From: Parelaphostrongylus tenuis
Lineage: Eukaryota; Nematoda; Chromadorea; Rhabditida; Metastrongylidae
NCBI GenBank assembly: GCA_019055375.1
Contig: JAHQIW010001224.1
Coordinates: forward strand, 1-64,000
Direction: 5' to 3'
DNA: 64,000 nt
Made by a program: the position numbers and the translations under genes. Positions within the stretch are counted from its first letter, which is position 1. Every line of letters begins with the position of its first letter. The notes under the pieces were generated by a model. The model did no database searches. It saw only the letters and a list, made by a program, of their open reading frames with translations, and was not told where the DNA came from. This document shows, piece after piece, positions 1-8,828 of the stretch.

Positions 1-39
<39 letters not shown>

Positions 40-125
40 TAGATATATAGTACAGATTATAGTATATATAGTATACATATGCTGTATATACCATATATAT
101 AGCATATATATATATATATACTTAT
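1..125. repeat. (TA)n microsatellite
   Basis: Almost pure TA dinucleotide repeat degrading into TATAG/TATAC variants, running from the window edge to the target-site duplication of RTE copy A. The open frame crossing it on the minus strand is low-complexity translation and not a gene. Confidence 0.95.
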
Positions 126-137
126 ATGCACGCTTGA
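126..137. repeat. Left target-site duplication of RTE copy A
   Basis: The 12-mer ATGCACGCTTGA lies immediately 5' of the element's first bases (CCACGGACC) and recurs without mismatch at 5176-5187, immediately after its 3' tail. This fixes the limits of the insertion at 138-5175. Confidence 0.9.
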
Positions 138-637
138 CCACGGACCTCCCTCTTGGAGGGATCCCGCCCGGTTAGTCGCGAGGGCACGTGGCGCATCTCC
201 AGGTGGTGGATAGGAGAATAAACACGAACCAAAAGCGACAGTGTGTTTCCCAGAGACGCAGGTGGATTTAGGGGAGAGCACCCTGCTTCTGCAGCGCCGA
301 CTTGACAAAAACTCTATTTCTACGCGTGAAGTCGGCCAAAAGCCTGCTATCAAGCGGCTGGGAAGTACATGGGAGGCGGTTAGGAGTCGCATCCCACAAA
401 TGAGCTCCCCTCCGCTCCTCCGAGAGAGACTGGCAAGCTACTCGTGAGTACCCAGCTCCCACGTTTAGAGTCTAGCAAGCTTTATGTTGATTATCAAAAT
501 GCCAAAAACAGTAACAAATAGCCTCATTCCCCTGACCCTAAAAGAGACCCTGGTGCGACAGCGCCAGGTAGGACGAGTACGGAGAGGCTGCTAAAATCTC
601 AGGGCCAGACTAGGCTGCCAAGATCGAAACAACTAAA

Positions 638-1879
638 ATGACAATTTGCACCTACAATGCAAGAACCCTTGCTCACAAATCCGCTGTAGAAGATCTACTG
701 ATTCAAGCAAGAAGAATAAGGTACGACGTCATTGGCCTGGCTGAGACAAGAAGGCGCCATCCTTTTCACTCTGTCTATGACACCGGAGAAGAACTGTTCC
801 TTGGAACATGCGATCGCAGAGGTGTCGGCGGCGTTGGCGTCAAATAGAATTTGACCGTGAACATTGATTCGTTCGAACAACTAACAACCCGTATCGGACG
901 ATTACGGTTGAAACGATGTGGTTCTATGCCGACTTTGACCATCTTCGTTGCTTACGCACCAACATCAAGCTATGACGAAGACGAAGTCGAAGCGTTCTAT
1001 ATGGACCTTGAAAAATTCTTCAGAGAAGATCATACAGTCTTCAAGGTCATTGTCGGAGATTTTAACGCAAAAATTGGACCTAGAAGAACGTCTGAAGAAC
1101 GTCACATAGGGACCCACGGATTAGAATGGAATGAACAGGGTGAGAGGCTATCTGAGTTTATCATGACGACCCAAACCATCCATGGTAACTCGCAATTCCA
1201 AAAGCCTCTTTCTCAGCGATGGACGTGGGAGTCTCCCAATGGAGAGTACCATAACGAAATAGATCAAATCATAGTAAATCGAAGGTTTTGCCTGACCGAC
1301 GTCGCTGTTGTTCCTAAGTTCTACATGGGATCAGACCATCGCCTCCTTCGCGCAACGTTCCGATTTTCGAGGAGAGGAGAGAAAGCCGCTAAATTCAAAC
1401 AACGAAGTCCCAGAACTACCATCAACTGGGATGTATTCAAATCATTAGTCGGCTCTTGGGAAGATACCGTTGTCGACAACATCGACGAAAAATACGATCG
1501 ACTCGTTGAATATCTTCACGTTAGCGCTATAAAAGCCGAGAGTCCTAAGGTCACGAAGAGACGCTTGTCTCCGCAGACACTCGAGCTGATACGTCAACGT
1601 GGAATCGCACGAGCTGCAGGAAACCGAAACTTTACGTTCGAACTTGCGAAACGCTGCAGAGAAGCGATGAAAGAAGACCTCAAAGAGAGAAGAGCCGCAG
1701 TTATGGCAGAAGCTGCAGAAGCTGAGAACAGCATATGCAAAGCCCAGCGAGGCTTCGCCAACTATAAGACCAATTTACTGCACTCCGATACTCTGACGGG
1801 ACACTTACCAGCTTTGAGAAGAGCTGTGGAGAAAATCATCCACCAGTACTACTCGGATCTCTTCGCTAGCAATGTCCTC
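638..1879 (+). pseudogene. RTE copy A, endonuclease half of ORF2 (broken)
   Basis: The ORF opens at an ATG with [12 protein letters not shown], the start shared by copies B and C. Hallmarks of the AP-endonuclease fold are visible: YNAR near residue 6, LAETRRR (catalytic Glu region) near 35, VGDFNAKIG near 145, and GSDHRLLRA (catalytic Asp/His) near 230. Compared with copy B there is a 6-base in-frame deletion and a TCG-to-TAG nonsense change at 845-847; the same frame then stays open to the junction with copy B. The endonuclease would nick target DNA for target-primed reverse transcription, but the stop and the interruption make this a pseudogene. Confidence 0.88.
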
Positions 1880-3065
1880 TGGAAGCTGTAAGTGTCCCGT
1901 CAGGGTATCGGAGTGCAATCATCTTGGTCTTATAGTTGGCGAAGCCTCGCTGGGCTTTGCGAATGCTCTTCCCAGCTTCTGCAGCTTCTGCCATAACTGC
2001 TGCTCTTCTCTCTTTAAGGTCTTCTTTTATCGCTTCTCTGCATCGTTTCGCAAGTTCGGACGTAAGGTTTCGGTTGCCTGCGGCTCGTGCGATTCCACGT
2101 TGACGTATCAGCTCGAGTGTCTGCGGAGACAAGCGTCTCTTCGTGACCTTAGGACTTTCGGCTTTTTTAGCGCCAACGTGAAGATATTCAACGAGTCGAT
2201 CGTATTCTTCGTCGATGTTGTCGACAACGGTATCTTCCCAAGAGCCGACTAATGATTTGAATACATCCCAGTTTATGGTAGTTCTGGGACTTCGTTGTTT
2301 GAATTTAGCGGCTTTCTCTCCTCTCCTCGAAAATCGGAACGTTGCGCGAAGGAGGCGATGGTCTGATCCCGTGTAGAACTTGGGAACAACAGCGACGTCG
2401 GTCAGGCAAAACCTTCGATTTACTATGATGTGATCTATTTCGTTATGGTACTCTCCATTGGGAGACTCCCACGTCCATCGCTGAGAGAGAGGCTTTTGGA
2501 ATTGCGAGTTACCATGGATGGTTTGGGTCGTCATGATAAACTCGGATAGCCTCTCACCCTGTTCATTCCATTCTAGTCCGTGGGTCCCTATGTGACGTTC
2601 TTCAGACGTTCTTCTAGGTCCAATTTTTGCGTTAAAATCTCCGACAATGACCTTGAAGAATGTATGATCTTCTCTGAAGAATTTTTCGAGGTCCATATAG
2701 AACGCTTCGACTTCGTCTTCGTCATAGCTTGATGTTGGTGCGTAAGCAACGAAGATGGTCAAAGCCGGCATAGAACCACATCGTTTCAACCGTAATCGTC
2801 CGATGCGGGTTGTTAGTTGTTCGAACGAATCAATGTTCACGGTCAAATTCGATTTGACGAGGACGCCAACGCCACCGACACCTCTGCGATCGCATGTTCC
2901 AAGGAACAGTTCTTCTCCGGTGTCATAGACAGCGTGAAAAGGATGGCGCCTTCTCGTCTCAGCCAGGCCAATGACGTCGTACCTTATTCTTCTTGCTTGA
3001 ATCAACAGATCTTCTACAGCGGATTGTTGAGCAAGGGTTCTTGCATTGTAGGTACAGATCGTCAT
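1866..3065 (-). CDS. RTE copy B endonuclease ORF (open, truncated before RT)
   Basis: An uninterrupted frame of about 399 residues from the ATG at 3065 ([12 protein letters not shown]). This ATG is preferred because upstream in-frame sequence (to 3221) holds only non-ATG starts. It contains the complete AP-endonuclease domain: [33 protein letters not shown] and GSDHRLLRA, followed by a basic, helical linker (RREKRR-like). The last residues (SRGHC) are read from copy A after the truncation point. It has neither the nonsense codon nor the 6-base deletion seen in copy A, so it is the best-preserved endonuclease in the window. Without RT it could act only in trans, if expressed at all; no promoter can be shown. 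Confidence 0.85.
   Translation of the reverse strand: MTICTYNARTLAQQSAVEDLLIQARRIRYDVIGLAETRRRHPFHAVYDTGEELFLGTCDRRGVGGVGVLVKSNLTVNIDSFEQLTTRIGRLRLKRCGSMPALTIFVAYAPTSSYDEDEVEAFYMDLEKFFREDHTFFKVIVGDFNAKIGPRRTSEERHIGTHGLEWNEQGERLSEFIMTTQTIHGNSQFQKPLSQRWTWESPNGEYHNEIDHIIVNRRFCLTDVAVVPKFYTGSDHRLLRATFRFSRRGEKAAKFKQRSPRTTINWDVFKSLVGSWEDTVVDNIDEEYDRLVEYLHVGAKKAESPKVTKRRLSPQTLELIRQRGIARAAGNRNLTSELAKRCREAIKEDLKERRAAVMAEAAEAGKSIRKAQRGFANYKTKMIALRYPDGTLTASRGHC
1868..1879. repeat. Left target-site duplication of RTE copy B
   Basis: AGCAATGTCCTC here and AACAATGTCCCC at 3571-3582 flank copy B with 10 of 12 bases matching. Copy C carries the uninterrupted site only once (CCATGTCCTC on the minus strand near 50050), so the duplication arose when B inserted. 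Confidence 0.75.
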
Positions 3066-3570
3066 TTTAGTCCTTTTCGATCTTGGCAGCCTAGTTCGGC
3101 CCTGAGATTTTAGCAGCCTCTCCGTACTCGTCCTACCTGGCGCTGCCGTACCAGGGGCTCTTTCGGGGTCAGGGGAATGAGGCCCATATTTGTTACTGTT
3201 TTTGGCATTTTTGATACCCAACGTGTAGCTTGCCAGGCTCTAAACGTGGGGGCTGGGTACTCACGAGTAGCTTGCCAGTCTCTCTCGGAGGAGCGGGAGG
3301 AGCTTATTTGTTGGAGGCGACTCCTAACCGCCTCCCATGTACTTCCCAGCCGCTTGATTGCAGGCTTTTGGCCGACTTGACTCGTAGAAATAGAGTTTTG
3401 TCAAGTCGGCACTGCAGAAGCAGGGAGCTCGTCCCCTGAATCCACCTGCGTCTCTGGGAAGCACACGGTCGCTTTTGGTTCGCGTTTTATTCCCCTATCC
3501 ACCACCTGGGGACGCGCCACGTGCCCTCGCGACTAACCGGGCGGGATCCCTCAAAGAGGGAGGTCCGTGG
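1880..3570 (-). mobile_element. RTE copy B, 5'-complete and 3'-truncated, nested inside copy A
   Basis: Minus-strand copy of the same family inserted inside copy A in opposite orientation. Its 5' terminus (3570, reading CCACGGACC) is the canonical element end. Its other end stops in mid-ORF just after the endonuclease domain (GGACACTTACAGCTTCCA), so the whole RT and 3' tail are missing. A 12-bp imperfect TSD flanks it. With A it forms an inverted repeat of about 1.68-kb arms separated by roughly 55 bp. Loss of the 3' rather than the 5' end is the reverse of the usual target-primed outcome. Confidence 0.85.
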
Positions 3571-3582
3571 AACAATGTCCCC
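3571..3582. repeat. Right target-site duplication of RTE copy B
   Basis: AACAATGTCCCC, the partner of 1868-1879. Copy A's coding sequence resumes directly after it with the residues PSYKLKGNEYV. Confidence 0.75.
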
Positions 3583-5160
3583 TTACCGTCATATAAATTG
3601 AAAGGGAACGAATATGTCCTTTCACCGGCCCTTCCTTCCGAAATCCGGCATGCTATATCGTCGGTGAAGAACAGAACAACACCCGGTCCAGACAGGATTA
3701 GACCACAACATCTGAAGAACCTGCCGCCAGTTCTCATCAACACCCTGGCTCGGCTCTTCACTCGCTACCTGTCAAAATGCAAGGTCCCTGTTCAGTGGAA
3801 AACCAGCAAGACCTTATTATTGTTCGAAAAGGGAGACCTTCACGACGTAGGCAATTATCTCCCACTCTGATTGCTGTCCGTTGTCTATAAACACTTTACT
3901 CGAGTCATCCTAAACAGGACTGACAGAAGACTGGACGAGACAGTCATGCGGACAAGCAGGGTTCCGAAAATGATTTAGTACCATGGACCACATCCACACG
4001 ATTCCAAGACTCATTGAAATTTCACGAGAGCACAAACAACCACTCTGTCTCACTTTCATCTATCGAAGAAAGCCTTTGATTCAGTGGAAACAGGAGCGGT
4101 TATAGAGGCTTTGGATAACCAAGGCGTCCCTACTTGGTAGATAATGATCTTTCTTGAGATTTAGAAGGATTTCCCTACTAAAATGTCTCCATTCTACAAC
4201 AACATCACCATTGACTTGAGAAGAGGGGTACGACATGGCGCTACAATTTCGCCAAAACTATTCACCGCCATCCTACAAAACGTCATGCGAACATTAGAAC
4301 TGGACGATATGGGAGTGAAAATTGACGGTCAACAATCAAACCATCTTCGCTTTGCTGACGATATCGAACTCATAACACCAAATATCAGCCAAGCGGAACG
4401 AATGTTGATCGATTTCGATGACGCCTGTGGAAAGATTGGTCTTCAATTAAATCTAACGAAAACGATGTTCATGAGGAACGGATGGGTTTCGAATGCCCCA
4501 TTCATGCTCAACGGAACACAATGTCCGAATGCTCACTTAGTCTATCTAGGTCGTGAAATCAACATGATGAACACCTAGCTCCGGAGTTGAGTAGGGAGAA
4601 ACGAGCGGCTTGGGGAACATTTAAGACCATTTTTGATGTACTGGAGAAGACAAGGAACGTCGGACTCCGTGCCCACCTTTTCGACTCGACGAATGTCTTC
4701 GTCCTAACGTATGCAACAGAAACCTGGTCGCTACGCAAGCAGGATGGAAGATCACTTGGCGTTATTGAACGCGCAGTCAAAAGGTCGATGCTAGGAGTAT
4801 CCCGTTTCTCGTAAATGGGAGAAAGGATCCGAATTTCCGACCTACGTCAACGATTGAAAATCAGCGACGCCGTCCTGCACGCCAGGATATCGAAAATAAG
4901 GTGAGCCGGACACGTGGTGCGCTTAGACGACAACCGATGGACGAGAGCCGTTACGACTGGATTCCTCGAGATGTCAGGAGCTTTAAAGAATGATCACCGT
5001 TCCGTTAGTCCGACCTCTTCACGAAAGATATAGAAGTAAGATATGATGCTCAGCGAATCCCCAGAGCGAGGAGATCCCACTGGGCTACTCTTGCACGCGA
5101 TAGGAAAAAATGGAAGAGTTGGTGGTACTTGCTCGAGTCACTCGACGATCAACGGGACGA
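3583..5160 (+). pseudogene. RTE copy A, reverse transcriptase half of ORF2 (decayed)
   Basis: The RT domain resumes after copy B. Conserved pieces in order are: TTPGPDRIRPQHLKNLP (about 3680); a decayed motif A reading KKAFDSVETGAV (about 4070); ISPFYNNI-like sequence with RRGVRHGATISPKLF (about 4200); the catalytic motif LRFADDIELI (about 4345); MFMRNGWVSNAPF (about 4465); and the C-terminal stretch with RSLGVIERAVKRSM (about 4750). Stops at 3868-3870, near 4138 and 4576, plus frameshifts near 3950 and 4810-5040, break it. It would have supplied reverse transcription for copy A. The motifs identify the family; the breaks make it non-functional. Confidence 0.85.
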
Positions 5161-5175
5161 AAGGTGATGCAGGTG

Positions 5176-5187
5176 ATGCACGCTTGA
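5176..5187. repeat. Right target-site duplication of RTE copy A
   Basis: Perfect copy of the 12-mer at 126-137, directly after the 3' tail repeats of copy A. Confidence 0.9.
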
Positions 5188-5759
5188 TACTCATCCGACT
5201 TATACAAATAGAAAAATTCGGCCAACACATACATAGAATGACATCACGGATCGTTTTCGGCCAAGTGACAGCACATGACAACGCGGCAGATAGTGCTACG
5301 CGTAGGCTTAATCGATACAACTCAATCAGCAGTTCTGGTGGGAGGGACCCTCTTCTCTTAGCAAACCTCCCCGAGATTGGAAAACACTTTCTTACAGATT
5401 CGAATGCAATGAAACCTCTCCAATAAGGATTTCAGCCCTCACGTTTAGAAGAACGACACAATATAGAACGATATCAACCTACACACTCAAGATGAGTTGC
5501 AACTGCAGCTATATATGTCAACACTTTCAGTGGGCTAATTCGAGACATTCGAGACCTTCCTTGAGAGTGGAACATTCTAACAGCATATCTGAAGCCTTTC
5601 ATAATGTCTGTTTTGGCAGTTCTAATGAGCCACACGCGTGCTTCAACATTTGAGCCTCATCAATAGCAGCGTGGCTTTCGTTTTTGTCAGTTCCTTGTAA
5701 GAAGCTACAAAAGGCAATTGGCAATCAATCACTTTGGAAGAGCACTATCGTGATCTTCT
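5188..5759. other. Non-coding, no recognised feature
   Basis: AT-rich flank beyond copy A. The only long frame (5043-5426 on +) starts inside the RTE tail and continues by chance. I see no repeat, RNA gene or exon here. Confidence 0.5.
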
Positions 5760-5960
5760 CACCTTACGTACAGCACGAATATTTTGGCGTTGGTTCCTTT
5801 GTGTGGGGTATACCACCTTACAAGGAAATAACTGAAACGGAAGGCACGCTGCTGCTGATGAGACTAAAATTTCGAAACAAGTGTCTGGCACTTTTTAGTG
5901 CCATAACAGACTTTATGGAAGGCTTAAAATATGCTGTCAGAATGTATCAGTTCTAAGCGA
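5760..5960 (+). repeat. Short repeat of the second hammerhead-bearing family
   Basis: Shares blocks with 25690-25880 in the same order: a GAAACGGAAGGCACG-like lead-in, the ribozyme core, a CACTTTTTAGTGCC-type hairpin, and a tail containing AAATATGCTGTCAG. The tail also occurs as a hairpin at 24667-24715. Outer limits are approximate because only two diverged copies are available. Confidence 0.6.
5850..5890 (+). ncRNA. Hammerhead ribozyme (HHR5), core intact
   Basis: Reads CTGATGA (5855-5861), a 12-base stem II segment (5862-5873), GAAAC (5874-5878), a minimal stem III loop, then GTC (5883-5885) at the expected cleavage position. Stem I pairs TGCTG (5850-5854) with TGGCA (5886-5890), including two G-U wobbles. 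Stem II is weak (two closing pairs), so activity may be lost, but all invariant core bases are present. Hammerheads of this type, with a very short stem III, are known from Penelope-like element terminal repeats. Confidence 0.65.
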
Positions 5961-7330
5961 GATCTCAGAATAGTTGAATGAAAGCGTTTAATTGAATCAG
6001 TTATATCATACCAAATTCGTGTTTTGGCTTTGTGAGAAAAAAACAATAATTATGTAGATTGTCTCGTAATTGACTAGATATAATATTGACTATCATTTTT
6101 ATGTACTGGGGATATTTAAGTTTTTGAAGTGAGTATCATTTTGAGTATTTTATTAATTTTACATTGTGGCCTGAAAAATCGGCGAGAACATCCAAGCATC
6201 AATCGCATATTTGTTCCGGTAATAATTCAGCTTTCTCAATTTCGCTGGAAATTCTTCTGCTTGAATTCTTAGGTTTTGACTATGTTTTTGGCTCGTTAAA
6301 GATGCTACGATGCAAGTTGTTAGGTACTTCTTCGTTATGGAAAAAGTCTTTGAGAGATCTTTTTTTCTTGACAGAGGCTGTCCACTAGACTTTCTCTAAT
6401 CACTTGCAAGCTTAAATCACGAAGAGTTCGAAAGTAGTTGTCCCAGAAAGGGCTCCTTACTGCGTTGTAGCACTGGAAATAAAATGACGTTTCTCTAACT
6501 TCGCGTATCACTGCTGGCGTTTTCGGCATTTACTGGAAAATTTTTGCATCCGATTCGTGATTTGCTATTTTTGTGCTCTAATTGTAGAAAAAAACCTTGT
6601 TCTATCGTTTTATGAGCTTGGTCTTTACATTTTTATTTTATGTGGAAAACTCCGTTTACATACCTGAATCCAAACTTAAGGCTGAACACTCTAAGCTTAT
6701 GCACGAAAAGCTATTTTATCTAATAGGTATGTGGGCATTCTGCGAATGATACATGTTTTTTCGAATGACGTGTAATAATGCGCTACGGGGCACAGGCACA
6801 CCAGCCTTTCGATGATGAAACGAGAGAAATTTCAACATATGTAGAGAATATAGTGCACACAACGCTTTGCCTTCATTGGCGCAATATGACTAGAGCTGAT
6901 CAAAAATCATGGTTCCTTGAGTACTCATATATGCGTCATTTCTAAGTGAAAACTTTCGTACCCCGTTACCATAAAATGGCTGGCAGGCGCTGAATTGTTC
7001 TACATTGCATCTGCGATGCAGACGTAGTCGCATAAGATTTCCGCGGGAAAGCTTTGCACACCAGCAAGATGCTATTTCAGTGAGATTTCGCTAGTGCTCG
7101 TTTTTCACAAACACTGACAAATAAGCTGGATAATTATGATATTATGTTGGCCTCTTTCTTGCTGTCTCTTAGCATAAGAAATGCCAGGAAACAAATCAAG
7201 CGAAAGAAGTGTTTGGAGCCACGCATGTGATCTCGGATCTGGTAAAATAAACAGTCATCTATCTGTCTTGACATTTGCTTCAGCTGCTTGTTTCGAAAGC
7301 ATGAAGGACATCCTACACACTTTTTAGATA
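5961..7330. other. Non-coding, no recognised gene
   Basis: AT-rich sequence with only short, unconserved frames. I see no splice-bounded coding block, tRNA-like unit or long inverted repeat. Confidence 0.5.
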
Positions 7331-7334
7331 GAAC

Positions 7335-7445
7335 TACTTATTTCCACTATTTGCAGCGACGAGACAACAGTGGGCAGTCCGCTGAGCTCAGTCAAGATGT
7401 AGATTTACTTTCGACTGATTCGCTAGGTAGAAGTATCTTACTCTT
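7335..7445 (+). repeat. Interspersed repeat unit (7.3/24.3/55.9 kb family)
   Basis: Contains TTTCCACTATTTGCAGCGAC, then AGACAACAGTGGGCAGTC. Recognisably the same block recurs at 24275-24370 and 55860-55955 on the same strand. This copy lies about 130 bp upstream of the Penelope-like fragment, so it could be part of that element's leader, but the other two copies have no Penelope sequence that I can see next to them. Confidence 0.55.
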
Positions 7446-7559
7446 CCATTATTTGATTGACACTGAGATAAAGGCCCAGGTTTGAGAGTGAGGCTACTGA
7501 CAGTCGAACAAGCAGTTCAGAGTCTCGCTCATCCTTCCTTTCATTCTAAATAACATTAA

Positions 7560-8035
7560 TACAACTATAAAACTTTGCCTGGAAAGAGCAGGTTTAAAGG
7601 ACTCGGTAAAGATCACTGAAAAACCATTCAGTGCTTTGAGGCGCCAACGAGTTCACAACCGATTAAATGAACGTCTCTGTATAATAAAAGTTTGCAAAAT
7701 ATGTCCATGGCAGAGACGGATATTGCATGAACGTGGGGACAATTTACCTAATCCCTTACAATTCGTGCGGCGATAACAGTATTGACGAGACCGGTAGGCC
7801 GCTTTGTGCTCGCATAGAAGAATACCTAACTGACAAGCGTCTCAGTAGAGGGAGCACAATTCTAGTCACACATAGAGCACAGAGGGATGGCGCTGTAGAT
7901 TTTTACATAGAAATTACAGTCTTTGTGCAAAACATCACCACGAAAGATTTCGTAAGCGTCTTGGATCAACACGACTATTCCAAATATAAACCGTAGGGAA
8001 GAATGTCTCTTTATCACTCGTAATATGAGCCAGTA
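7560..8035 (+). pseudogene. Penelope-like element fragment with GIY-YIG endonuclease domain
   Basis: Two overlapping frames join into one decayed protein. From about 7579 one reads CLERAGLKDSVKITEKPF and continues to CKICPW; after a frameshift near 7730 the other (7727-7996) reads GTIYLIPYNSCGDNSIDETG, then RPLC. Penelope-like elements carry a C-terminal GIY-YIG nuclease, and the C-x-x-C-G-D...ETGRPL block is typical; the usual YIGETGRPL has become SIDETGRPL here, losing the second catalytic tyrosine and glycine. After a stop near 7994 the sequence still reads GRMSLYHS, resembling the element's C-terminus. The RT domain is not visible upstream, so this is a truncated remnant. Family assignment rests on recalled similarity of these motifs. 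Confidence 0.75.
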
Positions 8036-8139
8036 TATAAGACTGTTATTTTGATGGGTGGGATGCATTACAAACCGATGTGCCCTCCTTCGAGTGATCC
8101 CACTTGAATTATTCGTTGAGAGTTGATTCGTTCCACTTA

Positions 8140-8275
8140 TTTTTTATACTTTCATTATTTTTACTTTATTTTTTATTATTTTATTATATTGTTAACACGC
8201 TGACAGCCTTCTGAGCTATTATTAGCTCAGGCCGCGCGCCCCGCTTGCGGCGGCGCAGTGCGGCGGAAGTTTCTA
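8140..8275. other. AT-rich run followed by hairpin and short GC-rich block
   Basis: A T-rich stretch (TTTTATTATTTTATTATATT) is followed by a perfect 8-bp hairpin, CTGAGCTA-TTAT-TAGCTCAG (about 8211-8230). A CpG-rich patch of about 40 bases (GCCGCGCGCCCCGCTTGCGG) then stands out sharply from the surroundings. No function can be assigned. Confidence 0.5.
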
Positions 8276-8679
8276 TAATCACTCCTGACAATGACAATAT
8301 AAGAATATATTTGGTAACCTAAGGTGATGAGGGAGTATTATCGTGATGAGGTGATGAAATATAACAGAAGGGACTTCTATAAAAAGTTTCATAGTTAAGA
8401 GAATCCTTATGTATCGAGAAATCATCTATTTTCCAACGGGAAAAGCACATTGTTGTGAACGTAAAAATATTTGCAGCTGTTATATAGCTTACTTTTTCTC
8501 TTTTTCATCCACGTTTTTGTAGTCATTCGATAAAACAATAAAAGGATGAACCTTTCGGCATTGATCAATCCCTGAAGGATGCGCCATGCACTCGTCTTCA
8601 ATTTCTAACTTTGTTTGAAGTGATTGAATGCATATCTGGCCCTTACAATGACCCGTGGTGGCCTTCCGAGTCAGTGCTG

Positions 8680-8828
8680 CTTATTCTTTTAGACAGATCT
8701 CAGATCAGTCTGGTTCGAATTAACCGACCTCGGAGGGATGGCTGGCTCGGTGAGCCATGCTCGACATCAAACCATTGACCTCGTGTGCGACGCACAGCAC
8801 CTCTAACCACTGCGCCACATGGCCTTAG
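8680..8828 (-). repeat. tRNA-derived SINE-like unit
   Basis: On the minus strand the sequence has a pol III box-A-like TGGCGCAGTGGTTAGAGG and a box-B-like GGTTTGATGTC, about 40 bases apart. It continues into a non-tRNA body containing CCTCCGAGGTCGG. The same head plus TCCGAGGTCGGC occurs at 31655-31790 on the plus strand. It does not fold as a clean tRNA, so it is called a SINE-like derivative. Confidence 0.6.

Larger units (their letters stand above)
138..5175 (+). mobile_element. RTE-clade non-LTR retrotransposon, copy A (full extent, interrupted by copy B)
   Basis: Full-extent copy of an RTE-type LINE. It has a leader of about 500 bp, one long ORF encoding an apurinic-like endonuclease then a reverse transcriptase, and a short 3' tail of GGTGATGCA-type repeats (5163-5180). 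A perfect 12-bp target-site duplication flanks it. Removing copy B and one TSD copy (1880-3582 less the duplicated bases) leaves about 3.35 kb, close to the 3.36 kb of copy C at 48435-51792. The 5' end begins CCACGGACC, matching the 5' ends of copies B and C to the base. The coding region is broken and cannot be active. RTE-clade membership rests on the APE endonuclease plus RT organisation, the small size and the tandem-repeat 3' end; no phylogeny was run. Confidence 0.9.

Noticed and set aside
241..447. Possible small ORF1 (CFPETQVDLGE...) in the RTE leader, similar in copies A and C
   Set aside because: It begins only at a non-ATG codon, copy B carries compensating indels, and the similarity is expected from nucleotide conservation of the leader alone.
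138..3570. Interpreted first as twin-priming 5' inversion of a single element
   Set aside because: Twin priming inverts, but does not duplicate, the 5' segment. Here both orientations carry the full 5' end and a separate target-site duplication surrounds copy B, so two insertions fit better.
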